Shown piece by piece: positions 28,889 through 37,355 of a stretch of DNA of 64,000 nucleotides. The position numbers were made by a program, and so were the translations under genes. Every line of letters starts with the position of its first letter. Within the stretch, counting starts at the first letter, position 1. The notes beneath the pieces were generated by a model, which did not search any database, was not told the DNA's origin, and saw only the letters and a list, made by a program, of their open reading frames with translations. The DNA is taken from positions 992,001-1,056,000 of the forward strand of contig OZ244857.1 of assembly GCA_965220935.1 (NCBI GenBank), read 5' to 3'. The stretch is from Bin80 sp965220935 (lineage in GTDB: Bacteria; Bacteroidota; Rhodothermia; Rhodothermales; Bin80).

Positions 28889-31800
28889 TCACCGCAGACT
28901 CATCAACTGCCCGACATGCATCGACGATGTACTGCTATTCAAAGAGGTTGCCACCATCCGATACAGATAAACGCCAGCGGGCAGGGCCAAGTCATAGAGG
29001 TCAACGGACTGTTTCTTGCCCGATGACAGATTCTTCGCTGGCTTTGTATAGACGCGCCGCCCCGTCATATCCATGATGTCAACCTGCACTTGTGCGGGCC
29101 ATGGCAGATCAAATACGATGCGTGTGGAATGGGTGAACGGATTCGGATAATTGGCGTGTACGATGAGCTGATTAGCAAGCTCGGTCTCTTGCTGTGTATT
29201 GACTGACGACACCACCTCTATGTTAAATTTCAGGCTGTCTTGTGCTTGGTTGGCATCGGTCGCTGTATAGGCGAGTTCAAGAGGAGGTGTGATCTGCGTG
29301 GGCGTGCCACGGATGGTGCGTGAACCCGCCTCATATTGAAGCCCATTAGGAAGTGGTAAAGGATGGATGGTATATGCAATCGGATCTTCTCCACCGGTCA
29401 CCGCAGGCAACACCAGTGGGTCAATCAATTCACCCTGCACATAGGATTGATGGTTGACCTGTGCAACAAATGTCATCCGATACACCTCCAAACTAAATTC
29501 AACCGTCACCTCCGCGGCGGCTGCATCCACCACTGTCCAGACAAAGGTCTGCGCGGGAGTGACGCTCGTGGGGGTGCCACCAATGGTGCGCGCAGTTTTA
29601 TCATAGGACAGCCCCGCGGGGAGTGTTTCGGGGGAGAGCGTATAGGTATAGGGTCTCATGCCCCCAATGGCGAAGGGAAGCGCCAGATCTCTGATCGCAA
29701 GGCCCACTGGATAGCGCTGTGCTTTGACCGTACTGGTAAACGACAGCATCGTTGATGCAGAAGAGGTGGTTGCACTGGCCACATTTGACGCTGTCCCTGT
29801 GCCTGCTGAGTTGATCGCACTGATCTGGTAATACCGCGTGGTGCCAGCGGAAAGTCCTGTATGCGAATAGCTGGTCGCAGGGGATCCAGTATTGGCCTGC
29901 AGATTGGTCCAATTTGACGTGCCGTTGGGCGACACTTCAATCCGGTAGCCCGTAATCGCTGCACCGCCGGTAGTGGTCGGCGCCGTCCACGATAGATTGA
30001 TGGTCGTTGGCCCAGCGGCCGTGGCCGTCAATCCAGTCGGCGCCGCCGGCCGTGTGGCGGCATCGGTGCTTGCATCGTCCACATTTGACGCTGCACCTGT
30101 GCCTGCTGAGTTAATGGCACTGACCCGATAATACCGCGTGGTGCCAGCGGAAAGTCCTGTATGCGAATAGCTGGTCGCAGGGGATCCAGTATTGGCCTGC
30201 TGATTGGTCCAGTTAGTTGTGCCATTAGGCGACACTTCAATCTGATAGCCAGTAATATCTGCACCGCCGGTAGTGGTCGGCGCCGTCCACGATAGATTAA
30301 TGGTGGTTTGCCCAGCGGCGGTGGCCGTCAATCCCGTCGGCGCCGCCGGCGCTGTGATTGTTGGTGTACTGGTCGTTGCACTGGCCACATTTGACGCTGC
30401 CCCTGTGCCTACAGAGTTAATGGCACTGACCCGATAATGCCGCGTCTCGCCGGCCGAGAGTTCTGTGTGCGAATAGCTGGTCCTAGTCAATCTGGTATTG
30501 GCCTGCTGATTGGTCCAGTTTGATGTGCCATTGGGCGACACTTCAATCCGATAGCCGGTGATCGCTGCACCGCCGGTATTGGTTGGAGCGGTCCATGACA
30601 GATTGATGGTGGTTTGTCCAGCGGCCGTGGCCGTCAATCCAGTCGGCGCGGCCGGCCGTGTGGCGGCATCGGTGCTTGCATCGTCCACATTAGACGCTGC
30701 ACCCGGCCCAACAGAGTTAATGGCACGGACCCGATAATGTCGCGTCTCGCCTGCCGAGAGTCCTGTGTGCGAATAGCTGGTCCTAGTCAATCTGGTATTG
30801 GCCTGCAGATTGGTCCAGTTTGAGGTGCCATTGGGCGACACTTCAATCTGATAGCCAGTAATATCTGCACCGCCGGTATTGGTTGGGGCCGTCCACGATA
30901 GATTGATTGTGGTTTGTCCAGCGGCGGTAGCCGTCAATCCAGTCGGCGCCGCCGGCCGTGTGGCCGTTGGCGTACTCGTGGTCGCATCATCGGTATTTGA
31001 CGGATTGGTGCTGTCACCCACCGAGTTGCGGGCATAGACCCTATAATGCCGCGTCGTGCCAGCACTAAGTTCCGTATCGCTGTAGGAGCGCCCTGTGCCC
31101 GTGTGTGCAGGAGAAACATTGGTCCAGCCTGAATTTCCATTGGCCGACCACTGCACGCGGTAGCCGCTAATGGCCGTACCCCCGTTACTGCTCGGGATAT
31201 CCCAGGCCAGATTGATGATGGTCTGCCCACTGGCCGTGGCAGTGAGGTTTCTAGGGGCGCCTGGCCGCGTCGCGGCGGCGGTCGTGGCATCATCGGTATT
31301 TGACGGACTGTTGCTGTCACCCACCGAGTTGCGGGCATAGACCCTGTAATGCCGCGTCGTGCCAGCACTAAGTCCAGTATCGCTGTAGGAGCGCTCTGTG
31401 CCCGTGTGTGCAGGAGAAACGTTTTGCCAGTTTGAAGTCCCGTTGGCCGACCACTGTACGCGATAGCCGCTAATGGCCGCACCCCCGTCACTGCTCGGCA
31501 CCTCCCAGGCCAGATTAATGATGGTCTGCCCACTGGCCGTGGCGGTGAGATTGCGAGGGGCATCTGGCCGCATGGCGGCATCGGTGGTGGCAAGGATAGA
31601 CGATGTACTAAATCCTATTGAATTCCGGGCAGCTACACCAATGGCGTATTGGGTGGATGGCGTTAGTCCAGTGGCCATGTAACTTGTGACCGTAGGTTCA
31701 ACCGTCGTTGAAACAGCAATTTGAGCATCAGAATTTCTAACAATTCTAATCTCGTATAGCGTGATCGGCGAGCCCCCATCATCGGTTGGGGGTCCCCATG

Positions 31801-32821
31801 AGAGACTGATCGTGGTCGGCCCTGTAACCGTCGCTGAAAGTGATGTAGGGTCACCTGGCCGCGTGGCCTCATCGGTGGTGGTGCCACTGGGGGTGTCTAT
31901 CCCATCGCTGAAGCCTTCCTTATTGCGCGCAGTGACTCGATAATATCTCGTGGTTCCTGGATCAAGCCCTGTGTCTGAGGCACTTGTTTTAGTCGTTCGA
32001 TTCACCACGGCATTCCACGGTTGACGGCCAGAGGTGGAGTAAAATACATTATAGTCAACCGGTGCGCCGCCGGTCTCCACAGGGGCCGTCCAGGAAATAT
32101 TGATGGTGGTGCGCCCATCCGCAGTTGCCGTCAAATTCGTCGGAGCATCAGGGGGAGTGGCCGCCTTCGTGGTGATCTTCTCAATCCCAGCATAAACACT
32201 AATTCGCTCAATTTTATTTGCGGCAGATATATTCACTTGGTGCTCCTTGGCGGCCTTAAGTCCAGTGATGGTGAAAACCCTAGTGGAGGCAGTCACATCT
32301 GTCTCAAAGACGTATTTGACAGGGTTTAGCTCCCAAACTCGTACCAAATACCCCGTGATCGGCGAGCCCCCATTATCTGCCGGGGCCGACCATGAAACCG
32401 AGACCATTGACGGGCTGGGCGCCGAAATGCTACCAATCGTGGGCGCCCCTGCCCAGGCTTTGTCGGTGGTGCCTTCCTTGGCATCCGACCATGGCCCCCA
32501 ACCGTCCGAATCCCTATTACGAACCCGGTAACGGCGCGTGGTGTTAGGTTTCTCGTCTTTTGTAGCAAGGCTGGTTGGAATGGTCCCAGTGGTAACATCA
32601 TAAAAAGTGATCCATTCCTTTGTACTAAAAGACCAGTATTGCACTTGAACCCCATTGATGCGTTTATTCCCACTGGGTTGGGGTCTCCAAGAGATGGTCA
32701 GTTTCGATCGCCTATCCGCTAGCGTGGTTCCACCGGGCACGACTCTCACGTTGGTCGGTTTACCAGGGCGTCGTTGATCTGGAGACGCCATTTCATTGGA
32801 GTGCGCCGGATGGATGTTCAA
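28889..32821 (-). CDS. FN3-repeat T9SS-secreted protein, body (phase-OFF relative to its signal peptide)
   Basis: The frame encodes 1310 residues from a TTG at 32821 and stays open further upstream to the G14 tract at 32908-32921. Ten fibronectin type III domains come first (starts such as PTNVRV, PDAPTNLTATADG, RPAAPTGLTATAAG), becoming nearly identical in the C-terminal four. Two putative Ig (He_PIG-like) domains follow with LPAGLSYDKTARTIGGTP and LPNGLQYEAGSRTIRGTP (about 1045-1210). The last about 89 residues are a type-A T9SS sorting domain: ANYPNPFTHSTRIVFDLP, then LPAGVYLYRMVA. The signal peptide lies in another frame (32899-33120). Restoring the frame gives a protein of 1410 residues. 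Likely a cell-surface or secreted adhesin. Confidence 0.88.
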   Translation of the reverse strand: MNIHPAHSNEMASPDQRRPGKPTNVRVVPGGTTLADRRSKLTISWRPQPSGNKRINGVQVQYWSFSTKEWITFYDVTTGTIPTSLATKDEKPNTTRRYRVRNRDSDGWGPWSDAKEGTTDKAWAGAPTIGSISAPSPSMVSVSWSAPADNGGSPITGYLVRVWELNPVKYVFETDVTASTRVFTITGLKAAKEHQVNISAANKIERISVYAGIEKITTKAATPPDAPTNLTATADGRTTINISWTAPVETGGAPVDYNVFYSTSGRQPWNAVVNRTTKTSASDTGLDPGTTRYYRVTARNKEGFSDGIDTPSGTTTDEATRPGDPTSLSATVTGPTTISLSWGPPTDDGGSPITLYEIRIVRNSDAQIAVSTTVEPTVTSYMATGLTPSTQYAIGVAARNSIGFSTSSILATTDAAMRPDAPRNLTATASGQTIINLAWEVPSSDGGAAISGYRVQWSANGTSNWQNVSPAHTGTERSYSDTGLSAGTTRHYRVYARNSVGDSNSPSNTDDATTAAATRPGAPRNLTATASGQTIINLAWDIPSSNGGTAISGYRVQWSANGNSGWTNVSPAHTGTGRSYSDTELSAGTTRHYRVYARNSVGDSTNPSNTDDATTSTPTATRPAAPTGLTATAAGQTTINLSWTAPTNTGGADITGYQIEVSPNGTSNWTNLQANTRLTRTSYSHTGLSAGETRHYRVRAINSVGPGAASNVDDASTDAATRPAAPTGLTATAAGQTTINLSWTAPTNTGGAAITGYRIEVSPNGTSNWTNQQANTRLTRTSYSHTELSAGETRHYRVSAINSVGTGAASNVASATTSTPTITAPAAPTGLTATAAGQTTINLSWTAPTTTGGADITGYQIEVSPNGTTNWTNQQANTGSPATSYSHTGLSAGTTRYYRVSAINSAGTGAASNVDDASTDAATRPAAPTGLTATAAGPTTINLSWTAPTTTGGAAITGYRIEVSPNGTSNWTNLQANTGSPATSYSHTGLSAGTTRYYQISAINSAGTGTASNVASATTSSASTMLSFTSTVKAQRYPVGLAIRDLALPFAIGGMRPYTYTLSPETLPAGLSYDKTARTIGGTPTSVTPAQTFVWTVVDAAAAEVTVEFSLEVYRMTFVAQVNHQSYVQGELIDPLVLPAVTGGEDPIAYTIHPLPLPNGLQYEAGSRTIRGTPTQITPPLELAYTATDANQAQDSLKFNIEVVSSVNTQQETELANQLIVHANYPNPFTHSTRIVFDLPWPAQVQVDIMDMTGRRVYTKPAKNLSSGKKQSVDLYDLALPAGVYLYRMVATSLNSSTSSMHVGQLMSLR
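29750..31560 (-). repeat. Near-identical tandem FN3-coding repeats (about 290-320 bp units)
   Basis: Long nucleotide blocks recur within the gene, for example the block around 29847-29900 recurs at about 30147-30200, and 30440-30560 recurs at 30740-30860. The unit matches one FN3 domain. Such near-identity at DNA level points to recent duplication or gene conversion and makes domain number likely to vary. Confidence 0.75.
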
Positions 32822-32898
32822 AGAAGTAGACTCGCCACGGAAAGGGATTTCTTGCTCATCCTGACGTGGTAACTCTGATGGACTAACAGAAAAATCTC

Positions 32899-33120
32899 CT
32901 AAAAAATGGGGGGGGGGGGGGAATTTTGTGGGCTCACCAAAGATATCAATGAAGCGCTTTCATGGCGATCATCACTTGAACCATCTACAAGGAAAGACGG
33001 CTCGCCAAGCTGCCAACCAGATTCTGTAGGACTGAGGGATTGATGGTCCCAAAGCCATGCATGACCCCCAGCATCCGCGGCGATTAAACCAAAGAAGAAA
33101 GATAGAACGATGATGAACAT
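32899..33120 (-). CDS. Signal-peptide exon-like head of the FN3 T9SS protein (out of frame)
   Basis: 73 codons start with ATG 33120 and encode a signal peptide (MFIIVLSFFFGLIAADAGG), then HAWLWDHQSLSPTESGW and a Ser/Asp-rich stretch. The frame enters the C14 run (coding strand), reads Pro-Pro-Pro-Pro and stops at TAG just after it. The large body frame is open from the same run onward in a different frame. A tract of 15 (or 12) instead of 14 would fuse them. So this is the start of the 28889-32821 gene and not a separate protein. Confidence 0.82.
   Translation of the reverse strand: MFIIVLSFFFGLIAADAGGHAWLWDHQSLSPTESGWQLGEPSFLVDGSSDDRHESASLISLVSPQNSPPPPIF
32908..32921. repeat. G14 homopolymer at the frame junction (putative phase-variation switch)
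   Basis: Fourteen consecutive G on the plus strand (C on the coding strand) lie about 67 codons downstream of the signal-peptide start. In the present length the upstream frame ends in a stop directly after the tract. Adding one base (or removing two) joins it to the 1310-residue body. This is the classic layout of slipped-strand phase variation. Confidence 0.85.
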
Positions 33121-33147
33121 GGGTTAAGTTAAGAAAATTTATTATGA

Positions 33148-33384
33148 TCAAATATACCATATAGAAACTTCTTTTGTTCCAAAAGTCACCAAGGTGGCAC
33201 GAGGATCAGTTGATCTGAAGCTAGCAATGAGATCTGTGATTGGGTTCAAACCTGTTGCCATAGATAATCCTAAAATGAACGCATAAATAAAACACGTCAA
33301 AACCACTGTGGCAAGAAACCGAATGTTTGAAAACTTTCGAATGACTATTCTCTTTGACTGCGACACACGATAATCAGTATCCAC
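33148..33384 (-). CDS. Small single-pass membrane protein
   Basis: 78 residues: a basic N terminus (RVSQSKRIVIRKFSNIRF), one transmembrane helix (LATVVLTCFIYAFILGLSMA) and a short outer part. It lies 28 bp upstream of the FN3 protein start on the same strand, so the two may share a promoter. No family recognised. The positive-inside arrangement supports a real protein, but a chance open frame cannot be excluded. Confidence 0.45.
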   Translation of the reverse strand: MDTDYRVSQSKRIVIRKFSNIRFLATVVLTCFIYAFILGLSMATGLNPITDLIASFRSTDPRATLVTFGTKEVSIWYI

Positions 33385-33661
33385 AAAAATTTAAGAGAGA
33401 TTCCATCTATTATTAGATGGAATCTATATGATAAAATCCAAACAGATGCGATCTGATGATCCGAATCTAACTTGTCCTACCAATCTTTTTTCAAGTACCC
33501 CAGAGTAATATTCCTGCATCGCAGCAATGACTTCCATCTTTTGGATGATCTACTTTAACTATAGGTGTGTTGAACATAGATGGTTGTTGAGACTAAAACT
33601 CTATTGATCATATCATTCTTCACTCATTGTAGGAGGATGATACAATTAAATACAGAATAAC

Positions 33662-34498
33662 ATGGAGCGAGTTGGATTACTAAAAGGCAAAAAGGGACTT
33701 ATTTTTGGAGCATTGAATGAGACAAGCCTTTCTTGGGCAATCGCCAAAGCAGCCCATCGCGAAGGCGCAGAGTTTGCTTTATCTAATGCCCCAGTTGCAA
33801 AACGGCTTGGAACACTTGATGCTTTGGCTGAACAAGTTGGGAGCCCCATTCTCTGGGCTGATGCAACGAAGAATAGCGACTTAGAAGCACTTTTCAATGA
33901 GATAAAAACCCTGTATGGAAAGATAGATTTTATTGTTCATGGAATCGGGATGGGAATCAATGTGCGTAAGCAGAGATCTTATGACCAATTAAATCATGAC
34001 TGGTATGCCAAGTCATTAGATATTTCTGCGATCAGCCTTCATCGAATCGTCCAACTTGCCATTGAGAATGATGCACTCAACCATGGAGGTTCAATCTTAA
34101 CGATTTCCTATATCGGTGCCCAACGCTCGTTTTCCCATTATTCTGAAATGGGAGATGCTAAAGCGCTACTTGAAAGTATCGTACGTACATGGGGCGCACG
34201 ACTCGGTGAATACGGTATACGCATCAATGCCATCTCTCAGAGTCCCACTCGTACCACCGCAGGACAGGGAATTTCTGGATTTGAAGCCATGTTTGAATTC
34301 GGTGATCAGATGTCGCCCCTTGGAAATGCTGATGCCGATAGCTGCGGTGACTATGCAGTGACACTCCTAAGTGATCTGACGCGAATGGTCACAATGCAGA
34401 CCTTGTATCACGATGGAGGTTTCAGTAGCATTGGAATTACTGATGCGATGATTGAACCCATCACCAAGATGACTAACCAAAGAGATGCTGACCAGTAG
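33662..34498 (+). CDS. fabI: Enoyl-[acyl-carrier-protein] reductase FabI
   Basis: 278 residues of the short-chain dehydrogenase superfamily with the FabI variant motifs. The nucleotide-binding start is LKGKKGLIFGALNETSLSWA (FabI-type GxxxxxSxxxA), then FIVHGIGMG, ISYIGAQR, and the catalytic Tyr-(6)-Lys as HYSEMGDAKALLES; the NAD loop is INAISQSPTRTTA. It reduces the enoyl-ACP double bond in fatty acid elongation. The C terminus is slightly longer than usual. An L,D-transpeptidase gene follows 24 bp later on the same strand. Confidence 0.87.
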   Translation: MERVGLLKGKKGLIFGALNETSLSWAIAKAAHREGAEFALSNAPVAKRLGTLDALAEQVGSPILWADATKNSDLEALFNEIKTLYGKIDFIVHGIGMGINVRKQRSYDQLNHDWYAKSLDISAISLHRIVQLAIENDALNHGGSILTISYIGAQRSFSHYSEMGDAKALLESIVRTWGARLGEYGIRINAISQSPTRTTAGQGISGFEAMFEFGDQMSPLGNADADSCGDYAVTLLSDLTRMVTMQTLYHDGGFSSIGITDAMIEPITKMTNQRDADQ

Positions 34499-34522
34499 AT
34501 TCGTTGGAAACTGATAGATCCA

Positions 34523-35275
34523 ATGCAGAAACTTGTAATGTATGTCCTTATTGGCCTCTGCCTATCTGCGACCATTGCATTCGCAACCCAGATTCACTCA
34601 GATCAAGCCAATATTTTATACTATGTAATATCCAAACAAGCCAAACTCTATAGAGATTCCGCGCGGTCTGATCCTTATTTGAGACTTCGTTTCAGAGAGC
34701 CAGTCACATTGCTCTCAACAGAAGGAGATCTCGTCCAGAAGGTTCGTACGATGGATGGAGCAGTGGGGTATGTGGATCGTGACAATATTTCAAACATCTG
34801 GATATATGTGTCAAAACGTCGTCGACAACTGTCTCTCTATCAGGGTGTGGAGATCATTTCCGAGTTCAATGCAGATTTTGGCTATAACGGATTTTCAGAC
34901 AAGGTACTTCGTGGCTCCGAAGCAAGCCCCGATCATTGGCGCACTCCAGAAGGTGTTTTTTATGTGGTAAAGAAAAATCCTTATAGTCAATTTTATCGTG
35001 CACTCTTGCTAAACTACCCTAATACCGAGGACGCAGAGCGAGGACTTAAAGATGGAATCATCAACCGTCAGGAATACGAAGCCATCCTGCGCGCGGATCA
35101 TCGAGGCACACCACCACCAATGGCGACAAACCTTGGAGGTCTTATTGAAATTCATGGTAATGGGACAGGACTTGCATCAAACTGGACTGAAGGATGTGTT
35201 GCTGTTCGCGACGAAGACATGGACTTCATGTGGCCTTATGTCCAAGAAGGAACCCCCGTTGTGATTGAAAAATAA
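34523..35275 (+). CDS. Periplasmic L,D-transpeptidase (YkuD domain)
   Basis: 250 residues. Signal peptide MQKLVMYVLIGLCLSATIAFA; an SH3-like segment (about 40-90); then a YkuD catalytic domain with IEIHGNG and the nucleophile motif WTEGCVAVRDEDMD (His-x-Gly ... Gly-Cys-x-x-x-Arg). These enzymes form 3-3 peptidoglycan crosslinks or attach lipoproteins. The segment YISKRRRQLSLYQG-like VSKRRRQLSLYQG is the typical first strand of the domain. Located just after fabI, probably co-transcribed. Confidence 0.87.
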   Translation: MQKLVMYVLIGLCLSATIAFATQIHSDQANILYYVISKQAKLYRDSARSDPYLRLRFREPVTLLSTEGDLVQKVRTMDGAVGYVDRDNISNIWIYVSKRRRQLSLYQGVEIISEFNADFGYNGFSDKVLRGSEASPDHWRTPEGVFYVVKKNPYSQFYRALLLNYPNTEDAERGLKDGIINRQEYEAILRADHRGTPPPMATNLGGLIEIHGNGTGLASNWTEGCVAVRDEDMDFMWPYVQEGTPVVIEK

Positions 35276-35493
35276 ATTTCTGATTGATGCATTCAAAAAA
35301 GCGCATTGAAAAAGGTTCGTGAGTGATTTTGATGGTAACTCGGTTCTAATGGTACATGCAATCTCACCCCAGTTGTGGTTTTTTGATTGTAAAAAATACG
35401 GTTATATATACATGCGCAGTAGAATGAACCAATTAGCGGTTGAATCATAATGATTGAATGAGTCGTAAAGTACCTTCGTAAAATTCAGAAAAA

Positions 35494-36864
35494 ATGAGAA
35501 GACTACTTGCATTAAATGTATTGTTTCTACTGATTTCTACGACGCTTGCCCAGGAGCGTACACCTAAACCATTAGAACTTAATTCTGATAGTCAAGATGG
35601 GCCAGTGTTTATCGTACCCGTCACTGGGATGATTGATAACGGTTTAGCCCGCTATATCGATCGCGCTGTAAGTGATGCTGTGAGTCAAGATGCAGTGCTC
35701 ACCGTCTTTGAGATTGATACGTTTGGAGGCCTTGTAGACGCTGCGGATAAGATTCGAAAAACATTGCTTGATGCGGAAATGTCAACGGTTGCATTTATTG
35801 ATAAAAATGCTGCTTCGGCTGGTGCCTTGATCTCTTATGCAGCAGATCGGATTGTCATGGTGCCCGGTTCTTCCATTGGTGCAGCAACAGTGGTTGAGGG
35901 CGCTGGTGGAGATGAGGCACCTGATAAGTATCAAAGCTACATGCGTGGCTTGATGCGAGCCACGGCAGAAGCCAATGGACGAGATCCTCGGATCGCTGAA
36001 TCCATGGTAGATCCCGCTCTTGAAGTTGAAGGCATCTCCGAGAAAGGTAAAGTACTCACACTCAGCGCTACTGAAGCCTTAGAATTAGGTGTAGCTGATG
36101 AAATATTAGAATCAACCGATGATGTGATTAGTGCATTCGGATTGGATACCCCCATGTTGGTCGCTCACAGTGAAACAATGGCAGAGCGCGTACTTCGGTT
36201 TCTTGGATCTCCAGTCGTCCAATCTATTCTCATGCTTATGATGCTTGGAGGCTTATATTTTGAGCTTCAGACTCCTGGAGTAGGGTTCCCTGGTGCTGTT
36301 GCCCTTTTGGGCATGACACTGTTTTTTGCACCTCATTACTTACTTGGACTTGTTGAGGTATGGGAAATCATTCTTTTCGCATTAGGCATTGGACTGATAA
36401 TTTTAGAGTTATTTATGTTTGCGGGATTTGGAATTGCAGGCATCTCTGGCTTAATCTTGGTGGTGTTTTCCCTTGTGGCCGCACTTGTTGGCAATGTAGG
36501 GTTTTCGTTTCCCCCATTTGAAATGGTTATGCCCAGTGTCTATACATTTGCCGTGACTATGGTACTTTTAGTTATTACGATGATCATGACCGCAAGAATG
36601 TTTCCAGGCATATCAACATCCAATATATTTGTGTTAACTCCAGAACTCAGAAGTAGCGAAGGATATACGACCGCTTCAACCCATTCGGAGTATTTAGGGC
36701 ATGTAGGAAGGACGCTGACAGATCTTCGTCCTTCAGGTGCCATGTTGATCAATAAAAAGCGTGTAGATGTCATTACATCTGGAGAATATATTGATCGCGA
36801 TGTAGATGTGGAGGTTGTTAGTGTGAGTGGAACTCGAGTTGAAGTCAGAATTCACGAGGTATAA
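35494..36864 (+). CDS. nfeD: NfeD-family membrane-bound serine protease, long form
   Basis: 456 residues: signal peptide (LLALNVLFLLISTTLAQ), ClpP/SppA-like serine protease domain (about 40-230) with TFGGLVDAADKIRKTLL, NAASAGALISYAADRI (the Ser of SAGA is the likely nucleophile) and IGAATVVEG, then four to five transmembrane helices (about 240-370) and a C-terminal OB-fold NfeD domain. In bacteria long-form NfeD works with membrane stomatins in membrane quality control. A shorter NfeD follows immediately. Confidence 0.87.
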   Translation: MRRLLALNVLFLLISTTLAQERTPKPLELNSDSQDGPVFIVPVTGMIDNGLARYIDRAVSDAVSQDAVLTVFEIDTFGGLVDAADKIRKTLLDAEMSTVAFIDKNAASAGALISYAADRIVMVPGSSIGAATVVEGAGGDEAPDKYQSYMRGLMRATAEANGRDPRIAESMVDPALEVEGISEKGKVLTLSATEALELGVADEILESTDDVISAFGLDTPMLVAHSETMAERVLRFLGSPVVQSILMLMMLGGLYFELQTPGVGFPGAVALLGMTLFFAPHYLLGLVEVWEIILFALGIGLIILELFMFAGFGIAGISGLILVVFSLVAALVGNVGFSFPPFEMVMPSVYTFAVTMVLLVITMIMTARMFPGISTSNIFVLTPELRSSEGYTTASTHSEYLGHVGRTLTDLRPSGAMLINKKRVDVITSGEYIDRDVDVEVVSVSGTRVEVRIHEV

Positions 36865-36865
36865 C

Positions 36866-37351
36866 GTGGAAGCGCTTATTCCGATAGCCTGTATTCTAGC
36901 AGGGCTATTGCTGATTACGATTGAGGTTTACTTAATCCCTGGATTTAATGTCATCGGGATACTAGGGGGTTTATTGATTATTTTTGCAGTCGGCTATTCT
37001 TATAGCGAGGCGGGATTACTTGGTGGAACGATTGCTTTATCCGGGACTCTGGCAAGTGTGATTGTGCTCTTCGTGATGCTATGGAGATCTGGAGCGTGGG
37101 ACAGATTCATATTATCTACCACGCTTAAAACAGAAGCAGACGCAGCAAGTCGCAAAAGCGATGCCAGAGCTCGGTATCTTGGCAAAATTGGAACTGCGAT
37201 CACTCCACTTCGTCCTACGGGCATTGTGCAAGTTGATGGGGAGCGAATTGAAGTTTCTACAGAAGGGGAGTTTATAGCGGTCGGGAGTCAGATTCGTATC
37301 GTTGCGATGGATCGGCGAAAATTTTTTGCCCGACTAGAAACCGCGTCATGA
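36866..37351 (+). CDS. NfeD-like membrane protein, short form
   Basis: About 161 residues from GTG 36866, two bases after the upstream stop; an ATG at 36827 inside the upstream gene is an alternative. Transmembrane helices LIPIACILAGLLLITIEVYL, IGILGGLLIIFAVGYSY and a third (about 65-85) precede an OB-fold with YLGKIGTAITPLRPTGIVQV, the NfeD signature. No protease domain. Tandem long and short NfeD genes suggest a duplicated pair acting together. The 3' end nearly abuts the convergent TonB receptor gene. Confidence 0.82.
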   Translation: MEALIPIACILAGLLLITIEVYLIPGFNVIGILGGLLIIFAVGYSYSEAGLLGGTIALSGTLASVIVLFVMLWRSGAWDRFILSTTLKTEADAASRKSDARARYLGKIGTAITPLRPTGIVQVDGERIEVSTEGEFIAVGSQIRIVAMDRRKFFARLETAS

Positions 37352-37355
37352 CAAA

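Noticed and set aside
30934..31593. Long open frames in other phases over the FN3 protein (also at 29601-29964, 31663-31887 and plus-strand frames)
   Set aside because: They arise from the repetitive Thr/Gly/Ala-rich FN3 coding DNA and have no domain pattern of their own.
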